A stretch of DNA of 64,000 nt from Tolypeutes matacus (GCA_026826555.1 JAKSZT010005175.1:943722-1007721), one strand, 5' to 3'; shown: positions 23,245 through 35,384, counted from the stretch's first letter. Notes: generated by a model from the letters alone, not told the origin. Numbers and translations are program-made.

Positions 23245-24230
23245 AAAATATCAGCATATGTGTGTATATTTATGTGTATGTTATAAATATTTCATGAATT
23301 TATATCAATATAATTGTATTATGTACAAATGTATATTTATATGCTTGTTTATGAGGAAAGGAAGCATTTCTAGTTTATTTAACATCATATTATATAGTCA
23401 TTCAATAATATAGAGTGAATGAATGATTGAATGAATGAATCTGTTACTTATATATGATATATGGCCATATCACCTGTTTCTGATTATTGCTATCCTTTGT
23501 CCATACAATCAGCCTAAGACCACCAGAAATAACCTTTCTGACAAATAAAATCAGATTTTTTGATCCATTGAAAAGAGGGAGAATACTCACCACAGAAACC
23601 ACCAATATTTTACAAAACAAAGGAAGAGAGTTATCATAGGATTTGAGGAATGGTAGATTTAGGTGAAATCTGAATGCAGCCATATTTTGAATGGCTCATG
23701 GCAAAGCAGTACTGAGTGTAAAGGAATCAACAACAGATCTAAACCACAAATCATGCACAAGATCCTGTTTCCTTAGAAAGTATAAAATTAGGATATGGAA
23801 TGCTGAATCCAAAAGCCCTTTATTTGAAGCCCTGCACCTGGGTTGGAAATTGAACCTGCTTCCCTATATCAAAGTGAATTAGATCTTTAGGCAAGAGTGA
23901 TATAGTTCAGCTTACTGGTATAATTTCAAACAACTAATTTCAGATAGTCTATGATTTTAGAAACATTTTCTCACTGAGTTAAAAAAAAAAAAGTCACTCA
24001 AAGAAGGGAGTTATTTTGATACTTTAAAGCTGCAGTCTTTCCTTGGGGAAAAAAAAATTGGTGCTAGGTTTCAAACTGGATTTTATGTTTTTTTTTTTTT
24101 TTCTTATCCCAGCCTCATGAATGGCAGGGAAGATTTTTACAGTCCAAGCTATTATCCTTTTTTTCTTTTCTCACTTCATTTACAGAATGGAATTGTCTTA
24201 GATCGATAGTTAACCTTAGTGTCCAATTAC
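23245..24230. other. No identifiable feature
   Basis: Contains poly-A (about 23980) and poly-T (about 24089) runs; otherwise unique-looking DNA. Confidence 0.45.
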
Positions 24231-24236
24231 CAGTTC

Positions 24237-24773
24237 TCATGTCATCTGTTTTGCAATAGCTCTCCTTATGGCTCCTTTCACATCTTGGTTCCTTAGGCTG
24301 TAGACCAAGGAGTTGAGCACGGGTGTGATGACAGTGTAAAAAACCACAATTATCTTACGCCCAACCCAGGAAGACTTTGACTGGGGTCTCATGTACATTA
24401 AGATGGCAGTTCCATAGAACAAAGCCACCACTGTCAAATGAGAGGCACAGGTGGACAGAGCCTTGTGCTTCCCAGAGACTGATTGCATCCTAAGGATAGA
24501 TAGAAGGATTCGGGCATAGGAAACAACTATGAGGATGAAAGGAATAAAAACAATGATAATACTGAAGACAAAATCAACCAACTCAGTGAGTGATGTGCCA
24601 GTGCAAGCCAACCTCAGGACAGAAGGAACCTCACAGAAAAAGTGATTCATAACATTGGGTCCACAGTATGGCAAACTTAAGGTGAGGATATTGATAACCA
24701 TGGAACTAAGGAAGCTGCTGAAACAAGAAATGGCTGCTAGTTGGACACAGGTGCTTTGGTCCATGATGACCAT
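24237..24773 (-). pseudogene. Olfactory receptor fragment, OR2-like, 5'-truncated
   Basis: This frame covers the second half of a class II odorant receptor, from the start of helix 4 (VIMDQSTCVQLAAIS) to the end. Visible are the second extracellular loop YCGPNVMNHFFCEVPSVLRL, helix 5 (FIPFILIVVSYARILLSIL), the helix 6 block KALSTCASHLTVVALFYG, and helix 7 with VFYTVITPVLNSLVYSLRN (normally PxLNPxIY, so Pro and Ile are replaced). It ends with a normal stop at 24237. The frame has no internal stop, but the first three helices and the DRY motif are absent. Upstream the similarity ends at about residue 3, and an in-frame TGA follows about 11 codons further up. The spacing of loop residues suggests family OR2, which I cannot confirm. 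It is on the same strand as the OR5AP2-like gene. Confidence 0.8.
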
Positions 24774-24774
24774 G

Positions 24775-25045
24775 ATGCATAAATATGTAAAATTATGTAT
24801 ATGTCAAGGAACATAAATACCTTGGGACAACTTCTAAACATTATTATTTTTTTACATTAGTAAATATTCATGGTTTATTGCAGCTATGAGAGATCAGATT
24901 AAAATAGAAAAGCACAGTCTAATGTCATTTCGGTTTTCTAAGAATTTGTATCAAATATTATTTATGATAAACATCAAATATATTAGTAATCATCATGATT
25001 TTCTCCTCTTTTTTATTCTGCATTCTTCATTTTTCACTTTTAATT
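24775..25045. other. No identifiable feature
   Basis: AT-rich; the missing half of the OR fragment was not found here on either strand. Confidence 0.4.
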
Positions 25046-25049
25046 TTTC

Positions 25050-25195
25050 TTCACTTTTTAATATATATTTTTATTACAGAAGTTGTGTACTTACAAAACA
25101 AGCAGATACTTGTGTAGAATTCCCATACAACACCCCTTCACCAATACACCACATTGTTGTGGCATATTTGTTAAAGATTATGAAATAATATCATC
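25050..25195 (-). mobile_element. L1-like 3'-end fragment
   Basis: 'agaattcccatacaacacccc' and 'ccacattgttgtggca' recur at 44615-44665, so this is a repeat, probably the antisense 3' end of a xenarthran L1. Confidence 0.5.
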
Positions 25196-25879
25196 AGACT
25201 ATTACCACTAAATAATATCACCAGACTATTATCTATTTTGAAGAGCTTACATACAAAATAAACACTATAAAATGCTGGTAATACTAAAACGAAATCTTCC
25301 TATTTCCTAATCTTTTTGAGTAAGTCTTGTGCTTAGACTAAGAATGAATTCACTTTCATGGTAGCCATGATTTTAGTTAAAGAATTTAGTCAAGCAAAGT
25401 CATTTACTCTCTAATAATTTATTTTGCTGAATAACACTTTCTAATGCTCAAAAAACAATTCACTTAAAAAAAGAAAACAAACAAACAGATGATGTGGTGT
25501 GATGCCCAAAATGCACAAGTGATTCATTTATACTATACTCAAGGTCAGGTTATTATTTTTGCGTCTTATACATATAGCACATTAAGATTTTGATATATTA
25601 CATGAACAAATGACTTATCTTTACATTCTGCAGTTCTCAGGAAGAAAATTGAAATATATTTCCAACCAAACTGGAAAAGTCTGATATTCCTTCCTAAATT
25701 CAGGATTTTAAAAAGCTATCTCTTTAATTTTTTGTCAGGTAAACCACTTGTCAAATTGAATAAATAATTTCCTCTGATATGTAATTCATTTATTTCTTAC
25801 TTAAATTTGGTAGATAGATTTGATAGATAATTGTGATATTGTTGGTCTTTGGTAATGCTTGATTTTCTAGGGATATTTT

Positions 25880-26145
25880 ATCAAGGTGGTAGAGTATTGG
25901 GATGAAAGCATAAACTCTGGAAAGGACAACTCGGATATGAATTCTGACTCCTTCATTTCTCTATTGAGCCACTTGAAAAGTTTCTTAACTTCTCTAAACC
26001 CCACTTTTCTTATATGCTAAATAGGAATTATATTACTACTTAATTCTGAGGATTATTTTGATGATTATATGAGAAATGTCATATGAGAGTTTTAGCATAA
26101 TGTCTGACACAAAGTAAGAATTTAATAAACTATAGCTAATAGTTT
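25880..26145 (+). mobile_element. MIR SINE relic
   Basis: Nearly full-length MIR pattern: 'ggtagagtattgggatgaaa', 'gaattctgactcc', 'aacttctctaaaccccactt' and 'taggaattatattactac'. Confidence 0.65.
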
Positions 26146-26849
26146 TATAAAGAATCCAGGTTTATTCAATTTGCAGGAAAAATACTTGTTCACTAAGAAT
26201 GGAAGAAGGACTGTTACATATAATTTCATTGGTTGTATGTGACATATCATTGTACAGATACTTAAGACTGAATAAGTTTGAACAATTCCTATGTGCGTTT
26301 ATAGTTGCAAATATTTGTGATGTGAGTTCATTGGTTATCAGTTCATCAATAAATGAAATTTATTTTTCAAAAATCAATTTTTAAGGACTGAGAACATTTA
26401 AGACTAAGAATAAGAAGAGCATTGTAATTTTGTTCCCCACCTAAGTAAGAAAATTAGGAAATCCTGCCAAGCAGCCCCAAAATATCTTTCTAACGAAACT
26501 ATCACTAAGGTATGAAAATTATTGTTGGAAAAGGAATTATTACTTATTAAAATCAAAGCAACATTTATAGTGCTTCCAACTTACACTGTAGATGGTAATT
26601 TATCACTTGGAGTGAATGAGGTTGGCAAATCCTCTTGAAAAAATAGTTTGACACTAGTTTTGATAAAGCATTGAGGAGAAGAGGAAGAATTTCAGAAGAG
26701 GAGTTCCTAGAACACCATGCGCTGAGAGAAGGAGAAAAGTAGCATTGGCATCAGCAAGAATGCTATGCTGTGAAACATGAAAATAAAAGTTGATGTTCAG
26801 TACAGGCAAATTGCCTTTTCTCCCAATGAAAGGTGTCTCCATGGAGAAA

Positions 26850-26885
26850 AAAAAAATAATCACACACACACACACACACACAAAA
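26850..26885. repeat. (CA)n microsatellite after A run
   Basis: An A tract followed by about ten CA units. Confidence 0.9.
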
Positions 26886-26899
26886 GATAACATTATCTA

Positions 26900-27060
26900 C
26901 TATGACTATTACATGAGAAGCACATTACTAGGTACTTTGCCAAAGCTAAATTGCATTCTCACAGTTACTAAATACACCTATACCCATTTTGAGGATGAGG
27001 AAATTGAAGATCAGAGAAGCTATACAAATTTCTCAAAGTCAGAATATTTATAACAACCAT
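26900..27060 (-). mobile_element. MIR SINE relic
   Basis: 'cattttgaggatgaggaaattgaagatcagagaagc' is the antisense MIR core region. Confidence 0.6.
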
Positions 27061-27064
27061 AATT

Positions 27065-28600
27065 TGTACTCAACTCTGCCTAAATCCAAAGCATCCTTGC
27101 TAATTACCTGCAGATTGTATTTTATATTTTGCATATCAATAGGCCATTATTAATGTAGGCAGAGGAGACAAAACATACCCTGAGGTCATAAACAATGTGT
27201 GGAAATAATCTGCTTCATACCTATCCTCTCCACATTTGCATGCAAACAGAATCCAAAACAAAACAAAGTAGATGTGCAAATAATACAACTTTCATGGAGA
27301 TAAAAATAATTCTTTTATGATAAGTGCAAATGAGACACTGCTATAATCCAATGTAGCTTTTTACAGACAAAAATAAATAAAAAACATATGATGAAATCCC
27401 TATATCATGAGTTTTCTCATTTTAGGATGCTAGGCAGAATTTTAGATTCTTGAGGAATGATGTCCCAGACCTATAATTAAAATTTAATATGCTCTTAAGG
27501 ATTCCTGGTTTACTTGTTAGTTCCTCCCCTTTTAACATTGTTAAATGCCCCACAAATAAACATTTTCCACAGTTTAAATGTGGCATACCTTCTAGAGTTG
27601 TTGGTTTTGTTTTGCTTCACACTGGTGATCAAAAAAATTAGTGCATTTGTCACAAGAACAGCAAAACATAAAATGCAGACTTCAGAGATCTCCTCATGTG
27701 AACACACACAGAACCATTTCCCAGAATCAATGACAAGATAGAGGTGGCTCTAATCGTAGTCTACTCTCAATTATCCACATAGCAAATTTAAACCTTCATT
27801 TCCCTGTACCTGGCATGACCTAGACCCATCTCCTACTGCATCATAGGTAATTATAAACCAATTATAAGGGCAGCAGCTAAGCCAGCTCTGGAACTTACTA
27901 GACTTCTGACCTCAAACATGGCACTCCATTTCCAATATCTTCAGTTTATTCATATTTAAAACAAGTATGAAAAAGTAGCTCCACTGTTACATTTCCCCCT
28001 CCTTATAAGCTTCAAGGGAAGCAAGGAATGACTGGGGCTGAGGATTGGGGAGGAAGAAGGAAGGAGGAAATGAGGTGGGTAAAAAATCAACATGAATTAA
28101 ACCCCAATCATGTACAAAAAAACAAACGACCCAAGTAATGTGTCCACATATCCATAACGCTTAATCTGTTGATTCTCAAATCCTGAATACCTATAAATTG
28201 CTGTTTGTTTTAGGTATTATGAGCATTTAACATCAATGTCCAAGCCTTACTTTAGGTCATTTAAATAAAAATCTTTGTGGATGGACTCAGACATATGTAT
28301 TTTTCAAACTCCCCAAATAAGGCCTTTTACCTTATTTTCCAATAGTTTTACTGAAAAATATAACATTTGTGGATTAGATAAATATAAGACCAAAGTATTC
28401 ATTCCAATATGGAATTTCAAACTGCCACTTCTACTTTTTTCCCTACTATATTCCAACATTCAGGCGCTCATGTGTAGAAAGAGTGTAAAAAGTACCATTT
28501 TCATCAAAGATCTTCTAGAAATTCCAGCTGTGCTGTGCTTTGATAAAGATCAACTCTCACCTAGTATCAGTCCCTTCAGAGAGCATTTTTTCTAGAATTG
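27065..28600. other. No identifiable gene
   Basis: Open frames up to 106 codons (28275-28595 plus) overlap none of the families I recognise. The block is AT-rich and may hold old repeats too diverged to name. Confidence 0.45.
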
Positions 28601-28604
28601 TTAT

Positions 28605-28765
28605 GAAGGCTACCCAGAATGCACAGGAAATAACAATACATAGTAGACAGGGCACTATTAGCATATATTTTCTCAGTTGTTTCTCAAGACTCCATAAGAC
28701 AAAAAGAACTGCACTTATACCCATTTTATAGTTGTGGAGACTGAAATCTAAAGTGGACAGATACT
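28605..28765 (-). mobile_element. MIR SINE relic
   Basis: 'cccattttatagttgtggagactgaaatc' matches the antisense MIR core. Confidence 0.5.
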
Positions 28766-28978
28766 TTCTAGGTTTGTGTAGTTCATAAGTGATATCAAAA
28801 GCCCTTGAATATTTTTCACATTAAAATGTTCATTTTCAAAGCTATGGTCAACCCAAAGGCCTACCATGGTCCATAGCATGCTCATTGTGCTATACAGTTC
28901 CATGCCTCGTATTTTCAATCCAAAGTCTACACTCAGTAGCCCTTAGTTTTTAATTGCCCCAAACAAGTCTTTTTTTAA

Positions 28979-29345
28979 GCCAATCAGTCAGTCAACAATT
29001 GCTTACAGAAGGCCAGCAACACATTAGACGCTCTTTTAGGTTCTGGGGTTTAAGCAATGGCAAGCAAAACTGTAGGAGTATAAATGCTAGTGGGAAAAAT
29101 TAGACAATAAACTGGTCAAGGAATAACAGAATAAATTGCATACTAATAAGTACCATGAAGAAAATCATATTGGGAATGATGAAAAAGAATAACTGGTGAA
29201 GTACTGTTTTGGCCTGGGTGAACAGAAGGCATAACTAAGAAGACAATGTTTCAATGGAGATCCAAATGATGAGCAGCAGGCAAGAATGAAGATATAGGTG
29301 CATGACTCTAGAGAGTACAGGAAACAGAAGGAAGGCCCTTAAAGG
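28979..29345 (-). mobile_element. L2 LINE 3' part
   Basis: The order 'tcagtcaacaattgctta', 'ggttctggggtttaagcaat', 'gacaataaactggtcaa', 'taccatgaagaaaatc' and 'ggaaggcccttaaaggat' follows antisense L2. Confidence 0.6.
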
Positions 29346-29532
29346 ATTAGGTGCAGAGAATGAGGGATAGATTGGGAAGAGATGATAGCAAAATTAGGTG
29401 ATGCAAAACTACGATGTAATACCTCTAAGCACCCAATGGAATGGCAAAATGTAAAACAACAACACAACATCCAAATAAAACAACTTAGTTTTGACAAGGA
29501 TATAGAACAACCAGAACCTGTGAAGGCTACTG

Positions 29533-30097
29533 TTAAAATAAAATATTAGATAAGGTATAATTTATGGACATTTACTCAAGCAATTTATGGCTCATGAATT
29601 GTGTATCATCCAAATCACATGTGGAAAGGAGTGCCACCACAGAGGTGGAAAAGGAAAGCAAAAGCAGAAGCAAGTCAGGAAATATTTTGATTGTATATAT
29701 AAACTGAATGGCCTTAATTGGGCTTTTTCTGGTGGAAAGCCCGCATCCTAAGTTATGTATTTCTGATTGGCTAAGTTTTCATTTCTTAGTATGGCAGGTA
29801 TTTATAGGAAATGTCTGGCATGCATTAATTTTTTAATTATATTGGAGCATCTTGCAAATCCAGGTACAGATATACATTGATTAATGTGATATGTTTGTCC
29901 ATTCAGATAAGCTATCTCTACTGGACCATAACTGGCTTAACACCAGGTATTGTTTAACTGCAGTTCTCTAGGGTACCTCCCAGTTTCTTGGAAAGCCTCT
30001 GAGTCTGATTTTGTTGTGTGTGTGTTGGAAAATTCTTTCTCAGAAAGGATTTGATCCTGGCAATATCCGATGTAGGGGGACATCTTATTTTATTTAA
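29533..30097. mobile_element. Unclassified 565-bp insertion flanked by TACTG
   Basis: It sits inside the old L1, whose sequence resumes exactly after it. TACTG at 29528-29532 and 30098-30102 looks like a 5-bp target duplication. The ends are partly inverted copies of each other: the left begins TTAAAATAAAATA and the reverse complement of the right end begins TTAAATAAAATA. Inside lie a CCAAT-like GATTGGCT (about 29766) and a TATTTATA (about 29800), as in LTR promoters. It could be an LTR with damaged TG/CA ends or a small DNA transposon. Confidence 0.45.
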
Positions 30098-30389
30098 TAC
30101 TGCAGATAATGCAAATGGGTACTAAAACTTTGGGAAACTACTTGGCACTTTTACTAAAGTTGAATGACCCAGCTCTTCTACTACTAAGTGTATACTCAAC
30201 AGAAAAGCATTCATATTTTCATAAAAGGACATTTACAAGAAGAGATACAATTTTGACAATACTTTCAAACTGTAAACAAACCAAATGGTCATCAAAAGTA
30301 AAAGGGTGGTAGGAAGATGGGACAGACTGACAGGCAGAGCTGAATGCTCTCACAAAATCAATAGAGAAAGAACCAAAAGCTCTCTGAGG

Positions 30390-30715
30390 AGAGCTGGCCC
30401 GTGTGGAATGCTGGCCCAAGGAGGAGTGCTGGCCCGCACAGGTGTGCTGACCTGCACAAAGTGCTGGGCTGCGCAGAGTTGGCAGAGCAAGATGACACAA
30501 CAAAAAAGAGACATAGAAGAGAGACAATAGGAGACGCGGCAGACCCGGGAGCTGAGGTGGCACAAGAGATTCAGTGCTTCTCTCCACTCCGGAAAGTCCC
30601 AGGATCTGTTCCTGGTGCCACCTAAAGAAAAGACAAACAGACACAGAAGAACATACAGAGAGCAGACAGCAAGTGCAAAATAATGATGTGGGAGGGGGAG
30701 AACTATTTAACTAAA
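30390..30715 (+). mobile_element. DAS-type dimeric SINE inside L1
   Basis: It has the same two-part layout as 49160-49535: 'agatgacacaacaaaaaagaga' followed by a tRNA-like head with a B-box-like GATCTGTTCC, then 'cagacacagaaga', 'agagcagacagcaa' and a 'gggagggggag' end. It is more diverged than that copy. Confidence 0.6.
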
Positions 30716-30779
30716 TAACTATTTAAAAAATTACAAGCAATACTAGGAGACAGGAAGGCATGTTCCAGCCAAAGGAACA

Positions 30780-31765
30780 AAAAAATATCCAGAAGAGATA
30801 CAGGATTTAAGACAATTAATCAGTGATAATCACACAATTCTCAAATCACTTCAAAGAATTTAAAGACAATATGACTAAAGAAATAAAGGCTATTAAGAAA
30901 ACATTGGGTGAACATAAAGAACAATTTGAAAGCCTGCAAAGAATAGTAACAGATCTTATGGGAATGAAAGACACCATGGATTAGATTAAAAACATATGAG
31001 TCACATAAGAGCAGATTTGAATTGCTTGGAGACAGAATTAGTGATTTTGAACAGAACATCTGACCTGGAAAAGACAAAGAAGAAAAGAGAATGGGAAAAA
31101 TGGAGCAGAGTCTCAGGGAATTGAATGACAACACACAACACACAAATATTTGCATTATCGGTGGCCCAGAAGGAGAAGAGAATTGAAAAGGAGCAGAGAG
31201 AATATTTGAGGAAATAATGACAGAAAACTTCCTAACACTTATGAAGGGCATAAATATCAATATCCACGAAGGACAATGCACTCCAAACAGAATAAATCTG
31301 AATAGACCTACCTTGACACACCTAATATTCTTAATGAAAAATATCAGAAATAAAGATAGAATTCTGAAAGCAGTAAGAGAAAAGCAAAGCATCACATACA
31401 AGGGGAATTCAATAAGATTAAGTTTTGACCTCTCATCAGAAATCATGAAAGATAGAAGAAAATGGTATGATGTATTTAAGTAACTTAAAGAGAAAAACTG
31501 CTAGCCAAGAATTCTATATATGGCAAAACTGTCCTTCAAAAATGAGGGTGAGTTCAAAGTCTTCACAGGCATAGAAAAATGATAGAATATGACACCAAAA
31601 GAACAGATTTACAAAAGATGCTAAAAGGGGTGATACATCCTGAAAGGAAAAAACAAAGGCAAGAGATTTGGAGAAGAGTTTAGAAATGAAGATTATTAGG
31701 AAGAGTAAACTAAAGGATAAGAAGACAAACATTAGAATGAGAAGACAACAAAGAGCCAAAGGACA
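30780..31765 (+). pseudogene. L1 ORF1, broken
   Basis: The carboxyl domain is seen at 31217-31483 (QCTPNRINLNRPTLTHLIF and VREKQSITYKGNSIRLSFD), followed after a stop by the conserved LYMAKLSFKNEGEFKVFT. Several stops and frameshifts break it. The antisense frame of 201 codons at 31446-30841 is a shadow of this coding region. Confidence 0.75.
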
Positions 31766-31767
31766 GA

Positions 31768-32670
31768 ATGGATGAAGTAAGTAATGCCTTAACAGTAATA
31801 ACATTGAATATTAATGGATTGAATTCTCCTATCAAAAGATATAGACTGATGGGATGGATAAAAATATATGATCTGTCTATATGTTGTCTACAAGAGACCC
31901 ACCTCACATGTAAGGAAACAATCAGGTTAAAAGTGAAAGGTTGGAAAAAGGTATTCCGTGTAAATAGTAACCAAAAAGGAGCTGGAGTAACGATGCTATA
32001 TTGGACAAAATAGATTTCAAATGCAAAAGTGTTATAAGGGATGAAGAGGTCATTATATATTAATAAAAGAAGCAATTCACCAAGAAGAAATGATTATACT
32101 AAATATTTATGCACCTTACTTGAATGCCCGAAGATACATGAGGCACACACTGGCAAAACTGAAGGGAGAAATAGATGTCTCTAGAATAATAATTGGAGAC
32201 TTCAATACATCGCTCTCAGTATTAGACAGACCATCTAGAGAGAGGATAAATAAACAGAGAGCTTGAATGATAAATGAAATAGACCTAACATTCATCTATA
32301 GAGCAATTCACCCCAAACAGCAGGATGTACTTTCTTTTCAATTGCTCATGGATCCTCCTCCAAGATAGAACATATGTTGGGTCACAAGACAAATCTCAAT
32401 AAATTAAAAAAGATTGAAGTTATACAAAACACTTTCTCTGACCATAACGGAATGAAGCTGGAAATCAATAATGGATGGAAAAAGAGAAAATTCATCAATA
32501 TATGGAGATTAAACAACACACTCTTAAACAATCAGTGAGTCAAAGAAGAAATTGCAAGAGAAGTCAGTATATATCTTAAGACAAATGAAAATGAGAATAC
32601 AACATATCAAAACTTATGGTACACTGCAAATGCAGTACTAAGAGGAAAATCAATTAGTGTAATAATCCAC
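31768..32670 (+). pseudogene. L1 ORF2 endonuclease domain, broken
   Basis: ATG at 31768 opens 81 codons: ALTVITLNINGLNSPIKRYR, then CCLQETHLTC with the catalytic Glu of the QETHL block, then KGAGVTMLY and a stop at 32011. Further endonuclease similarity continues with frameshifts (IIGDFNT near 32195; SDHNGMKLEI near 32440, with the catalytic His). The endonuclease nicks target DNA to start insertion. It cannot be made intact here. Confidence 0.8.
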
Positions 32671-32689
32671 ATGATAAATTGAAGACAAA

Positions 32690-32935
32690 ATATCACATGA
32701 TCTTCTCAATTGATGCAGAAAAGGCATTTGACAAAATATAGCACCATTTCTTGATAAAAACTCCCCAAAAGATAGGAATAAAAGGAAGCTTTCTCAATAT
32801 GGTAAAGTGCACATATGAAAAAACTACAGCTAGCATAGTACTCAATGGTGAAAGACTGAAAGCTTTCCCGCTGAGATCAAGAACAAGACAAGGATGCCCA
32901 CTGTCATGACTACTATTACCAGCAGTGCTATTGCA
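32690..32935 (+). pseudogene. L1 ORF2 reverse-transcriptase fragment
   Basis: Frames give FSIDAEKAFDKI and, after breaks, GERLKAFPLRSRTRQGCPLS, blocks of the L1 reverse transcriptase. The catalytic FADD block that should follow is missing, because the sequence passes into the 3' untranslated region. Confidence 0.75.
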
Positions 32936-33844
32936 TGGGTATGGCAATGTTTGAAAAGGAAAGTTCAAGGTCATGTGTATTACTAGAAGGAAAGCTAAAA
33001 ATTGTAACATGAGATTGTATAAGATAGTAAAACCCCATGTAAAACACTAATATGGGTAGTTTTGTATATATAAGACTGGTTTTACAAAATATAAATACAA
33101 ATATACTAGTGAAAAGGGAAAACAATAGAAGCTATGTACACCAAGTGAGACATAGAGAGATTGAGACATGATGACTTTTGTTTGTTTGTTCCCTTTTTTT
33201 GTTTATTATTATTGTTAGAATAATGAAACTGTTCTGGGAGTGATTGGGGTGATGATTGCACAAACATGTGGTTATACTAAATGCCATTGATTGTACTCGT
33301 TGGATGGATTTACGCTTTATTAATATGTATCAATAAAATTGGAAAAAGGGAAAAAACAGAAAATTAAAGTGTAAAAAAAATAATAATAAAGCCAAACTTA
33401 ACTCTCTTAAAAAAATTAAGTAACAGCGTGGTATATCCCACAATGGATTATGAGACAAAAATGAGAATGAATAAAATAATGAAATGCAAAGCTATAAATG
33501 ATCTCTCATTTAGATAGAAAAATGATCTTTCACTAAAGAAAACAGAAAAAAAAAGAGTGCATATTATGTGATTTCCTTCATACAAAGTTCAAAAGCTGAT
33601 AAAATCACCCTATGATGTTAAAAGTCAAGATAATGATTATCTTTGGTGAGGAGTCGGAAGTGACTGGAAGAGGAATGAAAATGATTTCTGGCATGCTGGT
33701 AATGTTCTTTTTTGTTTGTTTTAAATGTGTGTAGGTTACAAGAATTTGTTAACTTGTGAAAATTGGTTGAACTGTGAGGTTTGCTTAGATCACATTTCTG
33801 TATGAAATGTATGTGTGAATATGAATAAATAAAGAAAAGGTATG

Positions 33845-35170
33845 CTGGAATAAACGATGTAGAAATTTATTGACAACTGCTTCTCAAACTTGAATATGCA
33901 AAGGAATTCCATAGGTTTCTGGATAAAATGTCACACTAATTCAGTAGATCTGGGCCAATTTTTGCTGGTTTTTGAACCACATTTTGACGAACAGATGATT
34001 GTAAGGAGTTTGGGTTTTATTCTGATTATAATATTGGTGTCGTTTAAGAAGAAATGTACTATGATATATGATTTAAAATAACTTTAGATGCCACAAGGGA
34101 CATAGAACCAGGAAACAAAAGACACAGCAGTAACACTTCACTGAGAAAAGATAATAGTGGCTCTGGTTAGTTTTGTCAGGATGAAGATAGTTAAAGTGGT
34201 AGAGAGAAAGAAAAAAATCAATCAAGATAAAACAGTGAGGACTTACCCTTGATTTGGTTGTAAAAATGAGGAAAACAATAAAATGGCAATATTTTCTAGC
34301 TTTTTGCACTAAACAAAACCAAGTTTATTCTAGATCCATTTATTGAGAAAGGGAAAGTCAGGGGTGGGTGGGAATCAATCATTCTACTTGGCTGTGTAAA
34401 ATTTTAGGTATATCTGAAATAAATGTAAATGACAATTACGGCATTGGATACATGTAGCTCAAGGAAGCAGACCTGGGTTGAGGTACAAACTGAGATAGAC
34501 ATTGATGATTCTCAAATTTGTAAGTTTGTGGAATATCTATCAAGGCAATTATTAAGGCATTCTGGAAATCCATGAATTTAAATCCTGAATGGATGGGGTG
34601 CTGGAAAAAAACATTTCAGCTAGAGAAGGAGATTACACATATGGAAATGAGGAAAAATGTAATTGGGCTGGTCACATGTAGCTTTTTCATCTTCTTAGGG
34701 AATAGTGCCATTTCAGTGGCTCACTGATGGCCTCTGCTATTAGTAGTTTAGACACACTAAAGCACCAGGACCCATTTTAGCTTTAGTGGAAGGAGGTATC
34801 TTGGTGAGTCCTTACATACCCTCCACCCTTCCTATGACAGCTAATTTGTAATGGGCCCACTGAGTATAGGGATTTTAAGAAAAAGATTTACCAACATCCT
34901 CAGCGTGGGTCATCTTGTCTACCTGATTATTCTCTTCTCTGCAATTGATAGTGGACATTTAAAATGGAGCATGAATATTTTTATAGCCTGTCTTTTCCTA
35001 GAGATTTACCCACATATCTCTTCCAGACCTGTTTGCCACTTATTTTCCAGTCTTATTCTTTCCAAGTCCGTGACTACCCAGTCAACACAGTAGTCATTGA
35101 ATCAGCAAAGAAATACTTCAGACCATCATTCTTTCCATGCTAAAAGACATCCTGATTTAAACCCTGATAT
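33845..35170. other. No identifiable gene
   Basis: An 80-codon frame (34851-35093) shows no family I recognise. No repeats can be named with confidence. Confidence 0.4.
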
Positions 35171-35186
35171 GCATATTCACACTTTA

Positions 35187-35371
35187 TTTTATTTTTTTAA
35201 AGATTTTATTTTTATTTATTCATTTATCCCCCCCTTGCTGCTTGTGCTCGCTGGGTCAGCTAACCACGCCGTTCGGGCGGGCTTGCCTTCACCAGGAGGC
35301 CTCGGGAACCAAACCCGGGGCCTCCCATATGATAAACGGGAGCCCTACTGATTGAGCCACAGCCGCTTCCC
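35187..35371 (-). mobile_element. DAS SINE (armadillo tRNA-Ala-derived)
   Basis: The reverse complement starts GGGAAGCGGCTGTGGCTCA and holds an A box, a B box (GGTTTGGTTCCCG-like) and a (AAAT)n-type tail; a near-identical copy is at 58602-58805. Target duplications TCACACTTTA lie at 35177-35186 and 35372-35381. Such SINEs are known from armadillos, which supports the organism call. The tRNA-like head is not a functional tRNA gene. Confidence 0.9.
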
Positions 35372-35384
35372 TCACACTTTAGAT

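Larger units (their letters stand above)
30304..33395 (+). mobile_element. L1 with both ends but large internal losses
   Basis: The left end (ggtaggaagatgggacag) resembles an L1 5' start, and the right end has AATAAAATTGG followed by an A-rich tail. Between them lie a SINE-like block (30390-30715), ORF1 (30780-31765), the start of ORF2 (31768 on) and a piece of reverse transcriptase (32690-32930). A coding gap near 32672 shows a deletion between the endonuclease and the reverse transcriptase, and another removes the rest of ORF2. The flanks 'aaaagtaaaag' and 'aaaattaaag' may be a worn target duplication. Confidence 0.7.
29400..33840 (+). mobile_element. Old L1 3' part, split by two later insertions
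   Basis: Segments 29400-29532, 30098-30303 and 33415-33840 read in order as an ancient mammalian L1 end: 'gacaaggatatagaacaacc', then 'tactaaaactttgggaaac' and 'aaatggtcatcaaaag', then 'gtggtatatcccacaatgga', 'cagaaaaaaaaagagtgc' and a tail region near 33800 with AATAAATAAAG. The order is interrupted at 29533-30097 and at about 30304-33410. Confidence 0.7.

Noticed and set aside
24237..24773. Reading this open frame as a complete short receptor
   Set aside because: It lacks helices 1-3 and begins at helix 4, so it cannot be a receptor.
29528..30102. A piggyBac-type element using TTAA as the target site
   Set aside because: TTAA occurs at the two ends but inside the TACTG pair; the 5-bp duplication explains the host join better, so class was left open.
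30841..31446. Minus-strand frame of 201 codons
   Set aside because: Antisense shadow of L1 ORF1 in the element at 30304-33395.
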